A program made the translations under genes and the position numbers. The notes under the pieces are model-generated. The model searched no databases. It was not told the origin of the DNA and saw nothing but the letters and a program-made list of their open reading frames with translations. From Tepidicaulis sp002389665 (GTDB lineage Bacteria > Pseudomonadota > Alphaproteobacteria > Parvibaculales > Parvibaculaceae): a stretch of 64,000 nucleotides of DNA. Of this stretch, positions 54,329 to 63,359 are shown one piece after another. Each line of letters starts with the position of its first letter. Position 1 is the stretch's first letter. The stretch lies in contig NZ_OZ244942.1 of NCBI RefSeq assembly GCF_965222285.1, forward strand, positions 2,852,001 through 2,916,000, written 5' to 3'.

Positions 54329-56596
54329 CTAGAGCTGGATGTCGTTTTCTTCCGCAAAACGCAAAAGCTCGGCCCGGACAGTGGCGTCGGGACGCGCATA
54401 AAGGGCCTCCATGAAGCTGGAGAGCGTGCGGGTATCGAGCGAGCGGACCATCATTTTTACCGGCCCGACGGCCGCCGGCGACATGGAGATCCGGCGGAAC
54501 CCGAGCCCGATCAGCGCCATGGCTTCCAGGGGCTTGCCCGCCACCTCTCCGCACAGCGTCAGCGGCACCTCATGCTTTTCACACGCCAGCACCACATGGC
54601 GCAGAAAGTTAAGCGCGGCAGGCGAGAGCAAATCATAGCGCTGGGCGACGCGCGCATTGCCCCGGTCGCTTGCAAAAAAGAACTGCAACAAATCGTTCGA
54701 GCCGACGGACACGAAATCCACCAGCGGCAGAAGCGTGTCGAACTGCCAGGCAAGCGAGGGCACTTCCAGCATCGTGCCGACCATGAGACTTGTCGGGCGC
54801 GGCTTGTCGAACTTTTCAAGCCGGCGTATCTCTTTATCGACAAGCTGGCGGGCGCGCACGAATTCGGAAACTTCCGTCACCATCGGGAACATGAGCCGGA
54901 GCTCGCGGCCAGCCGCCGCAGCCAAAAGCGCGCGCAGCTGATGGCGCAACAGCGCCGGGCGGTCGAGCGCGATGCGGATCGCGCGCCAGCCAAGCGCCGG
55001 GTTTTCTTCGTTCGCCACCTTCATGTAAGGCAGCACCTTGTCGCCGCCGATATCGAGCGTGCGGAAAACGACAGGCTTGTCGCCCGCCGCATCGAGCACC
55101 GCCTGATAAAGCTCCTGCTGGTCTTTCTGGCTCGGCAGCGTCGAGGCAATCATGAATTGCAACTCGGTTCTGAAAAGGCCGATCCCGTCCGCTCCGGATT
55201 CTTCCATATGCGGCAGATCGACAAGCAGGCCCGCATTCACATTGAGATCGACCCGCACACCGTCCAGCGTCCGGGGCTCTTCATGGCGGATGGCTTTATA
55301 TTGTTCCTGGCGCCTCGCGCGGAAGCGCGCCTTTTCCGAATAAGCTTCGACGACTTCCTGGGAGGGGCGGATATAAAGCTCGCCCGTATCCCCATCGACG
55401 ATAATGGCATCGCCGTCTTCGATATGATCGAGCACACCGTCCGCGCGCCCCACCGCCGAAAGCCCGAGCGCGCGCGCCACAATAGCGACATGGGCATTCG
55501 CCGCGCCTTCTTCGAGCACCAGCCCGCGCAGTTTCGACTTATCGTAATCGAGAAGTTCCGCCGGGCCCATATTGCGCGCAATGACGATCGCATCATCCGG
55601 CAGCAGGGCGCTAACGGAGGAAAGCCCGACACCGGTCAAAACCCGCAAGAGCCGGTTGGCAAGATCATCGAGATCATGCAGCCGGTCGCGCAGATAAGGA
55701 TCGGTCTGGCGCAGCATGCGCGCACGCGTGTCGTTCTGCACGCGCTCCACCGCCGCTTCCGCCGTGAGGCCGGTACGCACCACATCGACCATGCGTTTCA
55801 GCCAGCCGCGGTCATTGGCGAACATGCGGTAGGCTTGCAGCACTTCGCGATGCTCGCCCGCATGGGAAAGGTCGGAAGTGGAAAGCATCCGGTCGATGGA
55901 AGAGCGCAGCTCATAGACGGCGCTTTCAAGCCGGGCGATTTCCTGATCCACATCTTCTGCAATGAGATGGGTGACGTGAACGCGTGGCTCATGCAGTACG
56001 GCATGGCCAAGCGCAATGCCTTCGGAAAGCGAGGTGCCGGCAAGATAATGCGGCTGACCGGGCTGGCTGGCGGCAACTTCGGAGAACTCGTCCGCATCGA
56101 GAAGATCCGCCGCGCCGATGAGCTCGGCAAGCACCATGGCAACGGTTTCCAGCGCCTCGACTTCTTCTTCCGAATAATGGCGCATCGTGCGGTTCTGCAC
56201 GACGAGCACGCCGATCACCCGCCCGCCGCGCAGGATGGGCACACCCATCAGGGACTTGTAGATTTCTTCGCCCGTTTCCGGCCGGTAGGCGAAGGCGGGA
56301 TGGGCCTGGGCATCCGTCAGATTGAGCGGGCGGGCATGCTGGGCAATGTCGCCGACAAGACCTTCGCCCACCCGCAGCCGCGTCTGGTGCACGGCGGAAG
56401 GGTTCAGACCTTGCGTGGCAAACAGTTCAAGCAGATTGCCTTTGCGCAGGAGGTAAAGCGAGCACACCTCTGTGACCATGTTCTGCGCGATCAGAACCAC
56501 GGTCTTGTCGAGGCGTTTTTGCGGGCTGCCCGGTTCGGCCATCGCCTCCCGGAGCCGCCGCAGCAAAACGCGCGGATTGCCGACATCGCGCCGCAT
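54329..56596 (-). CDS. ptsP: PTS-Ntr enzyme I (PEP-protein phosphotransferase)
   Basis: 755 residues: an N-terminal GAF domain (about 10-155; TQGLNPSAVHQTRLRVGEGLVGDIA) and a PEP-utilising swivel domain with the phosphorylated His in EEGAANAHVAIVARALG. The C-terminal PEP-binding barrel carries FRTELQFM and FVSVGSNDLLQFFFASDR. It passes phosphate from PEP to NPr in the nitrogen-linked PTS. Start ATG 56596 (MRRDVGNPR) fits the family; an upstream start eight codons earlier is possible. It lies 78 bp downstream of lysC, the conserved alphaproteobacterial order. Confidence 0.96.
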   Translation of the reverse strand: MRRDVGNPRVLLRRLREAMAEPGSPQKRLDKTVVLIAQNMVTEVCSLYLLRKGNLLELFATQGLNPSAVHQTRLRVGEGLVGDIAQHARPLNLTDAQAHPAFAYRPETGEEIYKSLMGVPILRGGRVIGVLVVQNRTMRHYSEEEVEALETVAMVLAELIGAADLLDADEFSEVAASQPGQPHYLAGTSLSEGIALGHAVLHEPRVHVTHLIAEDVDQEIARLESAVYELRSSIDRMLSTSDLSHAGEHREVLQAYRMFANDRGWLKRMVDVVRTGLTAEAAVERVQNDTRARMLRQTDPYLRDRLHDLDDLANRLLRVLTGVGLSSVSALLPDDAIVIARNMGPAELLDYDKSKLRGLVLEEGAANAHVAIVARALGLSAVGRADGVLDHIEDGDAIIVDGDTGELYIRPSQEVVEAYSEKARFRARRQEQYKAIRHEEPRTLDGVRVDLNVNAGLLVDLPHMEESGADGIGLFRTELQFMIASTLPSQKDQQELYQAVLDAAGDKPVVFRTLDIGGDKVLPYMKVANEENPALGWRAIRIALDRPALLRHQLRALLAAAAGRELRLMFPMVTEVSEFVRARQLVDKEIRRLEKFDKPRPTSLMVGTMLEVPSLAWQFDTLLPLVDFVSVGSNDLLQFFFASDRGNARVAQRYDLLSPAALNFLRHVVLACEKHEVPLTLCGEVAGKPLEAMALIGLGFRRISMSPAAVGPVKMMVRSLDTRTLSSFMEALYARPDATVRAELLRFAEENDIQL

Positions 56597-56674
56597 CAGC
56601 CCGTCACCTTTTCGGCTCAAATGAGAACGTTGACACCCGGTTTCCGCACAAAGCCGTTATGGGCCCGGTACCGC

Positions 56675-57937
56675 TCACGCGGCATCGAGCTCATAGGCCG
56701 AATGCAGGGCACGCAGCGCAAGTTCGGTATATTCAGCGTCGATCAGAACGGAAACCTTGATTTCCGACGTGGAGATCACATGGATGTTGATGCCCTTATC
56801 GGCAAGCGTCTGAAACATCTTTTGCGCAACACCGGCATGCGAGCGCATGCCCACACCGATGATCGACAGTTTCACCACATCCGTATCGCTTTTCAGCTCC
56901 TCGAAACCGATATCGGCCTGCGCTTTGCGCAATACGTCTTCGGCGCGGGCCAGATCGCTCGCCGGCACCGTAAAGGTCACATCCGTGCGCTTGTCTTCTT
57001 CGGATACGTCCTGAACGATCATGTCCACATTGATCGAGGCATCGGCGAGCGGCCCGAAAATTTTCGCGGCGACGCCGGGCTGATCCTGGACTTTCTGGAC
57101 CGTGATTTTCGCTTCGTCTTTCGTATAGGCAATACCGCTGACGACTTCCTGTTCCACAATCTCATCCTCACCGCAAACTAGGGTACCTGGGCCGTTGTAA
57201 TTCGCCCCCTCGCCGCCGCCTTGCGGCGCGTCGGGCGCATCGAAACTGGAACGCACCTGCAGGCGCACACCGTGCACCATGGCAAGTTCCACCGACCGCG
57301 TTTGAAGAACCTTGGCGCCGAGCGACGCCATTTCCAGCATTTCTTCGTAACTGATCTTATCAAGGCGCCGGGCCTTCGCAACGATGCGCGGGTCGGTCGT
57401 ATAAACCCCGTCCACATCCGTATAGATATCGCAGCGCTCCGCCTTGATGGCAGCTGCAATGGCGACTGCACTCGTATCCGAGCCGCCCCGGCCCAGCGTC
57501 GTGATTCGGTTGTCCGGGCCGATGCCCTGGAACCCGGCAATCACGGCAACCTGTCCCTGCTCCAGACGCTCGATCAGGTTCGTGCCGTCGATCTCGGTAA
57601 TCCGGGCGGTCGAGTGCGCGCCGTTCGTGCGGATCGGCACTTGCCAGCCGAGCCAAGAGCGGGCGGCCACGCCCATTTCCTGCAGCGCGATAGACAAAAG
57701 CCCCACCGTCACCTGCTCGCCCGAGGCGACAACAGTGTCATATTCGCGCGCGTCATGCAGACGCGCCGCTTCGTTCACCCAACCGACCAGTTCGTTGGTC
57801 TTGCCCGACATGGCGGAAACCACCACCGCAACCTGGTTGCCGGCATCCACCTCACGTTTTACGTGGGCAGCCACATTCTTGATACGCTCCACATCGGCTA
57901 CCGATGTGCCGCCGAATTTCATGACCAAACGGGCCAT
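56675..57937 (-). CDS. lysC: Aspartate kinase
   Basis: A 420-residue aspartokinase, first step to lysine, threonine and methionine. Kinase domain with KFGGTSVADVERI, VSAMSGKTNELV, GRGGSDTSAVAIAAA and TDVDGVYTTDPR; two C-terminal ACT domains (AYTKDEAKITVQKVQDQPGVAAKIF; KLSIIGVGMRSHAGVAQKMF) for feedback control. ATG 57937 follows GAGGAGA at 5 nt. The same frame stays open for 292 codons upstream, but this is antisense to ubiG and not coding. Divergent from ubiG. Confidence 0.97.
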   Translation of the reverse strand: MARLVMKFGGTSVADVERIKNVAAHVKREVDAGNQVAVVVSAMSGKTNELVGWVNEAARLHDAREYDTVVASGEQVTVGLLSIALQEMGVAARSWLGWQVPIRTNGAHSTARITEIDGTNLIERLEQGQVAVIAGFQGIGPDNRITTLGRGGSDTSAVAIAAAIKAERCDIYTDVDGVYTTDPRIVAKARRLDKISYEEMLEMASLGAKVLQTRSVELAMVHGVRLQVRSSFDAPDAPQGGGEGANYNGPGTLVCGEDEIVEQEVVSGIAYTKDEAKITVQKVQDQPGVAAKIFGPLADASINVDMIVQDVSEEDKRTDVTFTVPASDLARAEDVLRKAQADIGFEELKSDTDVVKLSIIGVGMRSHAGVAQKMFQTLADKGINIHVISTSEIKVSVLIDAEYTELALRALHSAYELDAA

Positions 57938-58123
57938 CATTTCTCCTCTTTGACACGGGGCGTCTGGACCGCAGCCGTTCTTGGCTCCTATACAAGGACT
58001 GGATGAAGTTGATGAAACATCCGAAACTTTACGGCCCCGCACCGGCGGGCTCATACATACTGGCTTGCCCGGCAAGTCGCAACCGCCCCTGAAAAGGCGC
58101 CGCGGACCCGGCCAAAAGCCCCA

Positions 58124-58942
58124 ATGCCCGACCAGAAAGCCCCAAAGATGACCCCGACACCCGAAAACCCTGCTCTTTCTCAGGATAAATCCCCCAAGGG
58201 CCCGCAAGGGGTGACGGTGGATGAGGGAGAAATCGCCCGTTTCAGCGCCATGGCCGCCGAATGGTGGGATCCGCGGGGGAAATTCCGCCCGCTCCATAAA
58301 TTCAATCCCGTCCGCCTCGGCTTTATCCGCGAGCAGGTCTGCGCCCGTTTCGGGCTCGATGAAAGCGCCCGTCAGCCTCTCAAGGGCCTGCGCCTGCTCG
58401 ATATCGGCTGCGGCGGCGGGCTTTTGAGCGAGCCCATGACACGGCTCGGGGCCGATGTCGTCGGCGCGGATGCGGGCGAGGCGAACATCAAAACCGCCAG
58501 CGTCCACGCCGCCGAGCAGGGCCTTGCCATCGATTACCGCGCCACCACCGCCGAGGCGCTGGCGGAAGCGGGCGAAAAATTCGATGTTATTTTGAACATG
58601 GAAGTCATCGAACATGTAGCCGATGTCGATGCGTTTCTTGCCGCTTGCGCCGCCATGCTCAAGCCGGAGGGCATGATGATCTGCGCCACACTCAACCGCA
58701 CGTTGAAAGCCCTTGGCCTTGCCGTTATCGGCGCGGAATATGTGCTCGGCTGGCTGCCGAGAGGCACTCACGATTGGCGCAAATTCATCACCCCGCAGGA
58801 GTTTGAGAGGCATTTGCAGCGCCAGAATCTAAAGGTGAACCACTGGGCCGGGGTGTCGTATAATCCCTTGCAGGACAGATGGTCTCTTAGCGGCGACCGG
58901 GATGTAAACTATATGCTTGTCGCTGTGCCCGCACGGTCGTAG
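58124..58942 (+). CDS. ubiG: Ubiquinone biosynthesis O-methyltransferase
   Basis: 272 residues, carrying out both O-methylation steps in ubiquinone synthesis. It shows the UbiG motifs EIARFSAMAAEWWDPRGKFRPLHKFNPVRL, the AdoMet motif LLDIGCGGGLLSEPM, and ILNMEVIEHVADVDAFL, with NRTLKALGLAVIGAEYVLGW near the end. Two or three N-terminal Met are possible (58124, 58148). The divergent placement beside lysC is standard for the class. Confidence 0.96.
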   Translation: MPDQKAPKMTPTPENPALSQDKSPKGPQGVTVDEGEIARFSAMAAEWWDPRGKFRPLHKFNPVRLGFIREQVCARFGLDESARQPLKGLRLLDIGCGGGLLSEPMTRLGADVVGADAGEANIKTASVHAAEQGLAIDYRATTAEALAEAGEKFDVILNMEVIEHVADVDAFLAACAAMLKPEGMMICATLNRTLKALGLAVIGAEYVLGWLPRGTHDWRKFITPQEFERHLQRQNLKVNHWAGVSYNPLQDRWSLSGDRDVNYMLVAVPARS

Positions 58943-58991
58943 CCGAAACGGGCGGACCGGAAATCTCCGGCGATTGGGGAGGATGACCGGT

Positions 58992-59645
58992 ATGGAAAAC
59001 AGCGTAAACCTCGAACCGAAAATCCAGCCGCGCCAAAAGCGCGCGAAGGCCACCTATGAGCGCCTGCTGGATGTTGCCGCCCGGCTTCTCGAAGAAGAAG
59101 GCGTCGAGCGCATTTCAACCAACATGATCGCCGAACGCGCCGGCGTCACGGTGCCCGCCCTTTACCGGTATTTCCCGAACAAATATGCCGTGCTGCGCGC
59201 TTTGGGCGACCGGCTGATGGAGCGCCAGAACGAGGTGGCCATGACGTGGCTTTCCGAGCAGGGCGAGCCGGACCCGGTCGGCCTGTTCGAAAGTGCGGAA
59301 GACTTCATGCTGCGCACCATCACCGTTACGGTGGAACAGCCGGGGGGCCTTGCCGTCATGCGCGCCCTGCGCGCCGTTCCCACGCTGCAGGACGTGCGCC
59401 TTGCCTCTCACCGGCAGGTCACGGATTTGATCGTAGAATATCTGGCGACGATCACGCCGATGGAATCGCGCGAGAAAGCCTGGAAACAGGCCCGTTTTTC
59501 TGTCGAGATGGGCTATGCCGCCGTGGAAATGGCGCTGGAGGAAGACCGCATCTCCCGCGAGGACATCGTCAAGGAAGCCGCCCGGCAGCTGCGGGCCTAT
59601 TGGGCACCCTGGCTGGAAAATTTCCGCAAAAATAGCGATAACTAA
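58992..59645 (+). CDS. TetR-family regulator
   Basis: 217 residues with an N-terminal TetR helix-turn-helix (ATYERLLDVAARLLEEEGVERISTN... GVTVPALYRYFPNKYAVLRAL) and a helical ligand domain. ATG 58992 has GGGAGG 9 nt upstream; ATG 58983 abuts it. It reads in the same direction as the cytochrome-oxidase genes that follow and may control them; no operator was identified. Confidence 0.88.
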   Translation: MENSVNLEPKIQPRQKRAKATYERLLDVAARLLEEEGVERISTNMIAERAGVTVPALYRYFPNKYAVLRALGDRLMERQNEVAMTWLSEQGEPDPVGLFESAEDFMLRTITVTVEQPGGLAVMRALRAVPTLQDVRLASHRQVTDLIVEYLATITPMESREKAWKQARFSVEMGYAAVEMALEEDRISREDIVKEAARQLRAYWAPWLENFRKNSDN

Positions 59646-59706
59646 TTTTCCATTGATCGGCGTCGGCGTTTCCGCCATTCTTTTCGGAACAGCACATCAA
59701 GGGGGA

Positions 59707-60159
59707 ATGATCGTGCCCAGTTCTGTAAAAAGCCCGGCAGGCAAAGCCTCAGGCAGCCTTGCCCGCAAATATCCATTCCTGGCTGCCGCCATCGGCACGG
59801 CGCTTTTCTTGGGCCTTGCCGCCTGCTCGCCCGATGGCCCGCAGGACAGCCGGACGGCGGAGGAAATTGCCGAGGATGCCCGCACACGGCTGCCGGAGGA
59901 TCCCGTTCTTGCCGAAAAATATGCCCGCTCCTGCATGACCTGCCACGGCGACCCGATGAACGGCGCGCCGCTCTCGGGCGATGTGAAAGCCTGGGCTAAG
60001 CGGCTTGAATGGCGCGGCAAAGAAGGCCTTCTGCAAAGCACGCTAAACGGCTTCGGTGCCATGCCGCCGCTCGGCCTTTGTCCCGATTGCTCGGTGGAAG
60101 ATTTCAAAAAGCTCATCGCTTTTCTTGCCAATCAGCCCCAGCCGGACGCGGGGTCCTGA
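59707..60159 (+). CDS. Small cytochrome c lipoprotein
   Basis: About 150 residues with a signal peptide and lipobox (AIGTALFLGLAACSPDG), a single heme motif CMTCH and a likely axial Met in GFGAMPPLGLCPDCS, the cytochrome c5-like pattern with an extra Cys pair near the end. Start is ATG 59707 or GTG 59713; the GTG has better spacing from AAGGGGG. It directly precedes a Tat-exported flavin oxidase (45 bp gap) and is a good candidate electron acceptor for it. Confidence 0.86.
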   Translation: MIVPSSVKSPAGKASGSLARKYPFLAAAIGTALFLGLAACSPDGPQDSRTAEEIAEDARTRLPEDPVLAEKYARSCMTCHGDPMNGAPLSGDVKAWAKRLEWRGKEGLLQSTLNGFGAMPPLGLCPDCSVEDFKKLIAFLANQPQPDAGS

Positions 60160-60203
60160 CGCCCCTTCTTCAACAAAGCACGACACTAGCCAGGAGCCGG
60201 ACC

Positions 60204-61586
60204 ATGGACCTTACCCGCCGCAAAATCTTGACCCTCGGGGCCAGTGCTGCCGTGAGCACTGCCGCCCTCTCCGCCGGCCGGCCGCTGAAAGCGCTGGCGC
60301 AGTCCGCAGAGCGCATCAAATGGCAGAACTGGTCGGGCGGGCAAAGCTGCCTGCCCGAAGCCCGCCTTGCGCCGGGCACAACCGGCGAGCTCGCCGCGAT
60401 CTTGAAAGAAGCCCCGCGTCCCATCCGCCCGGTCGGCGCCGGCCATTCCTTCACCGCGCTGGTGCCGACGGACGGCACAGTGCTTTCCCTCGATAGGCTT
60501 TCCGGCGTCCTCGATGCGGATGCGGAAAACATGACCGCCACATTCGGCGCGGGCACAAGGCTCGGCAATATCGGCAAGGCGCTGGAGGAAAAAGGCCAGG
60601 CGCTGATCAACATGCCCGATATCAATAAGCAAACGTTGGCCGGGTCCGTTGCCACCTCCACCCACGGCACGGGCGCGGAGTTCGGATCGCTGTCGAGCTA
60701 TATCACGCAGCTTGAGCTCGTTACGCCGGGCGGCGAGGTGCTGACCTGCTCACCGTCGCAGAATTCGGAAGTGTTCGAGGCGGCCCGCGTCTCGCTCGGC
60801 GCGCTCGGCGTTCTCACCAAAATCACGCTGCAAAACCGCACGCCTTACAAATTGACGCGGCGCATCTGGTCCCTGCCCTTCGATCAGATGATGGAAGAGG
60901 CCGAAAGCCTGGCCGCGCAGCACCGCAATTTCGAGTTCTATTACATTCCCTATTCAGGCATGTGCCTTGCCATCACCCATGACGAAACGGATGAAGACAT
61001 CCGCCCGCGCGTCAGTACCGATGACGACGATGCCGTGATGACCTTGAAAGCCCTGCAGGAATGGCTGGGCTGGGCGCCCTCGCTACGTGAATATCTCATC
61101 CGCTCCGAACTCGAAGAGCTGCCGGAAGAAGTCTATGTGGACACATCCTGGCGCATCTATCCGAGCGAACGCGGCGTGCGCTTTAACGAGATGGAATATC
61201 ATCTGCCCCGCGAAAAGGCGCTCGATGCATTGAAAGAAGTGCGCCGCACGATCGAGGAAAACAATATCGAAGTCTTCTTCCCCATCGAGTTCCGCTTCGT
61301 GAAGGGCGATGATCTTTGGCTTTCGCCCTTTACGGGCCGTGACAGCTGCTCCATCGCCGTTCACCGCTATCATGAAGAAGAATACGAACCTTACTTCCAG
61401 GCGATGGAACCGATTTTCCGCGCTCATGAAGGCCGGCCTCATTGGGGCAAGCTTCACACGCTGGGAGCGGACGACTTTGCCGCGCTTTATCCGCGCTGGA
61501 ACGATTTCCTGAAAGTGCGCCACGCGCTCGACCCGGAAGGCATCTTCCTCAACGATCATTTACGCCACGTTTTCGGAGAAGCCTGA
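60204..61586 (+). CDS. Tat-exported FAD-dependent sugar-lactone oxidase family enzyme
   Basis: 460 residues with a twin-arginine signal (DLTRRKILTLGASAAVSTAAL... ending near ALAQSA). A VAO-type FAD-binding domain follows (RPIRPVGAGHSFTALVPTDGTVLSLDRLSG; GQALINMPDINKQTLAGSVATSTHGTG). The C-terminus is of the D-arabinono-lactone/L-gulonolactone oxidase type (RPHWGKLHTL...FLKVRHALDPEGIFLNDHLRHVFG). The polyol or lactone substrate is not known. It is followed after 3 bp by the PLP-fold gene. Confidence 0.88.
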   Translation: MDLTRRKILTLGASAAVSTAALSAGRPLKALAQSAERIKWQNWSGGQSCLPEARLAPGTTGELAAILKEAPRPIRPVGAGHSFTALVPTDGTVLSLDRLSGVLDADAENMTATFGAGTRLGNIGKALEEKGQALINMPDINKQTLAGSVATSTHGTGAEFGSLSSYITQLELVTPGGEVLTCSPSQNSEVFEAARVSLGALGVLTKITLQNRTPYKLTRRIWSLPFDQMMEEAESLAAQHRNFEFYYIPYSGMCLAITHDETDEDIRPRVSTDDDDAVMTLKALQEWLGWAPSLREYLIRSELEELPEEVYVDTSWRIYPSERGVRFNEMEYHLPREKALDALKEVRRTIEENNIEVFFPIEFRFVKGDDLWLSPFTGRDSCSIAVHRYHEEEYEPYFQAMEPIFRAHEGRPHWGKLHTLGADDFAALYPRWNDFLKVRHALDPEGIFLNDHLRHVFGEA

Positions 61587-61589
61587 GCC

Positions 61590-62903
61590 ATGGCCGATTT
61601 CAAGAAACAGCTTGCCTCCATCGACCGCCGCCTTCTCATCGGCGGCGGCGCGGCGCTGGGGCTGACCACCGGTTTCTTCGGCCTGCGTCCTTCGAAGAAC
61701 GGCGCCGAGGCGGGCCCCTATTTCAATGCCATGACGGGCGCGCTCAAACGCGAAAAGCTGGAACGTCCCACCCTTGTCATCGACCGCGCCGCCCTCGACC
61801 GGAACATCGACCGGCTCCGCGCCGATCTCGGACCCGGCATGGGCTACAGGATCGTTGCGAAATCGCTGCCCGCACTCGGCCTCGTCAAACGCATCATGGA
61901 ACGGGCGGGCACGGACCGGCTCATGGTCTTCCATCAGCCCTTCCTCAATTATGTCGCCGCCAATGTGCCGCAGGCAGGTGTGCTCCTCGGCAAGCCGATG
62001 CCGGTGGAAGCGGCCGCGCGCTTTTACGATCATGCCGCCCCCGGCCCCTTCGACCCGGCCCGGCAGGTAGAATGGCTGATCGACACGCCCCAGCGCCTGG
62101 CGCAATACGCAGACCTTGCCAAGGCGCGCGGCCTTGCCATGCGCCTCAATATCGAGATCGATGTCGGCCTTCATAGAGGCGGCGTGCGGGACAAAGCCAC
62201 GCTCAAAACCATGCTGGAGGCGATCGATGCCGCGCCCGGGCTCAGCTTCTCCGGCTTCATGGGTTACGACCCGCATCTGGCCAGCATCCCCGGCCTTCTC
62301 GGCTGGCAGGAGAGCGCCATCGAAAGCTCGAAAGCCGTCTACCAGGGGTTCGTGGAGACCGCCCGCGCGCATTACGGCGAGGCGTGGAACAGAGACGCGC
62401 TGACGCTGAACACAGCAGGCAGCCCGACTTACCGCTTTCACACGGAAAGCCAAATCGCCAATGAAGTGGCGGTGGGCTCGGCCCTCGTCAAAGCGACCGA
62501 TTTCGACATTCCGACGCTGGAAGGCCATGAACCGGCGGCCTTCATCTCAACCCCGGTTCTCAAAACTTCCGAGCGCACGGAAATTCCGGGCCTCGAATTT
62601 CTTTCCGGCCTCACCTCGGCCTGGGACCGCAACAGCGCCCAAACCGCCTTCATCTATGGCGGTAAATGGCTCGCCAAACCCGTCGCGCCGGAAGGGTTGC
62701 AGCTCAATGCCTTGTTCGGACGCTCCACCAACCAGGAAATGCTGAACCATTCGGACCGCATTTCCTTGAAGCCGGGCGATCATGTCACCTTCCGCCCGAC
62801 ACAGAGCGAATTCGTTTTCCTGCAATTTGGGGATATCGCGGTTTACGATCCGGAAGAAGAGCGCATCGTGGAAAGCTGGCCGGTCTTCCAGCAGGGCGCA
62901 TGA
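61590..62903 (+). CDS. Exported alanine-racemase/D-threonine-aldolase-fold protein
   Basis: 437 residues. An N-terminal RR and hydrophobic run (DRRLLIGGGAALGLTTGFFGL) look like a Tat signal or membrane anchor. The body has the fold-III PLP barrel: VIDRAALDRNIDRL, the PLP lysine in YRIVAKSLPALGLVKRI, and LNIEIDVGLHRGGV. In D-threonine aldolases the C-terminal metal site is His-x-Cys in a GDxxxxxPxHxC motif; here it reads GDHVTFRPTQSEF, so those ligands are missing. It may be a racemase-like or aldolase-like enzyme with changed chemistry. It is in one run with the flavin oxidase. Confidence 0.82.
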   Translation: MADFKKQLASIDRRLLIGGGAALGLTTGFFGLRPSKNGAEAGPYFNAMTGALKREKLERPTLVIDRAALDRNIDRLRADLGPGMGYRIVAKSLPALGLVKRIMERAGTDRLMVFHQPFLNYVAANVPQAGVLLGKPMPVEAAARFYDHAAPGPFDPARQVEWLIDTPQRLAQYADLAKARGLAMRLNIEIDVGLHRGGVRDKATLKTMLEAIDAAPGLSFSGFMGYDPHLASIPGLLGWQESAIESSKAVYQGFVETARAHYGEAWNRDALTLNTAGSPTYRFHTESQIANEVAVGSALVKATDFDIPTLEGHEPAAFISTPVLKTSERTEIPGLEFLSGLTSAWDRNSAQTAFIYGGKWLAKPVAPEGLQLNALFGRSTNQEMLNHSDRISLKPGDHVTFRPTQSEFVFLQFGDIAVYDPEEERIVESWPVFQQGA

Positions 62904-62916
62904 GGCGCGCGGAACG

Positions 62917-63357
62917 CTAGTTCGTCTTGCGCTTTTCGAGCCCCGGCAGCGGCGCCACCTCCACGCCTTCCTCGATCAGCTCGCGCGCTTCATCGAGCGT
63001 GGTCTCACCGTAAATGTCGCGGCGCGGCGTTTCCTCATAGTGCATGCGGCGGGCTTCTTCGGCGAACTTGTCACCGACATAATCGTAATTCGTTTCCACA
63101 TGGCGGCGCAGCTCGCTCATTATGAGCGTGACTTTTTCGGCGATCTCGGCGCCCGCGCGCGTCTTGCCGGGCGTCTCAGGCTTCGTGTTCCCCTTACGCG
63201 GAATGGACGGCGCCATCAGGCCTTTGCGCACTTTGGCACTTGCGCATTGCGGGCAAATCACATCACCCGCCGCCGCTTGTTCATCGAAATCCGATGAAGA
63301 GCGGAACCAGCCGTCGAATTCATGTTCCTTGTCGCAGATCAGCCGGTAGCGGATCAT
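62917..63357 (-). CDS. DUF1178-family protein
   Basis: 146 residues with the DUF1178 pattern: MIRYRLICDKEHEFDGWFRSS, a CPQC zinc pair, and YVGDKFAEEARRMHYEETPRRDIYGETTLDEARELIEEG. The role is unknown, though the family sits beside the glutaredoxin/nitrilase genes in alphaproteobacteria. It begins 2 bp after the nitrilase stop, so they form an operon. Confidence 0.9.
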   Translation of the reverse strand: MIRYRLICDKEHEFDGWFRSSSDFDEQAAAGDVICPQCASAKVRKGLMAPSIPRKGNTKPETPGKTRAGAEIAEKVTLIMSELRRHVETNYDYVGDKFAEEARRMHYEETPRRDIYGETTLDEARELIEEGVEVAPLPGLEKRKTN

Positions 63358-63359
63358 GC

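Noticed and set aside
54299..57181. 960-codon frame on the plus strand
   Set aside because: It is antisense to ptsP and lysC; the His/Arg-rich translation is typical of the complementary strand of GC-rich genes.
57938..58813. Upstream extension of the lysC frame to a 712-residue protein
   Set aside because: The added 292 codons lie antisense to ubiG, have no family match, and the lysC ATG at 57937 has its own ribosome-binding site and the standard N-terminus.
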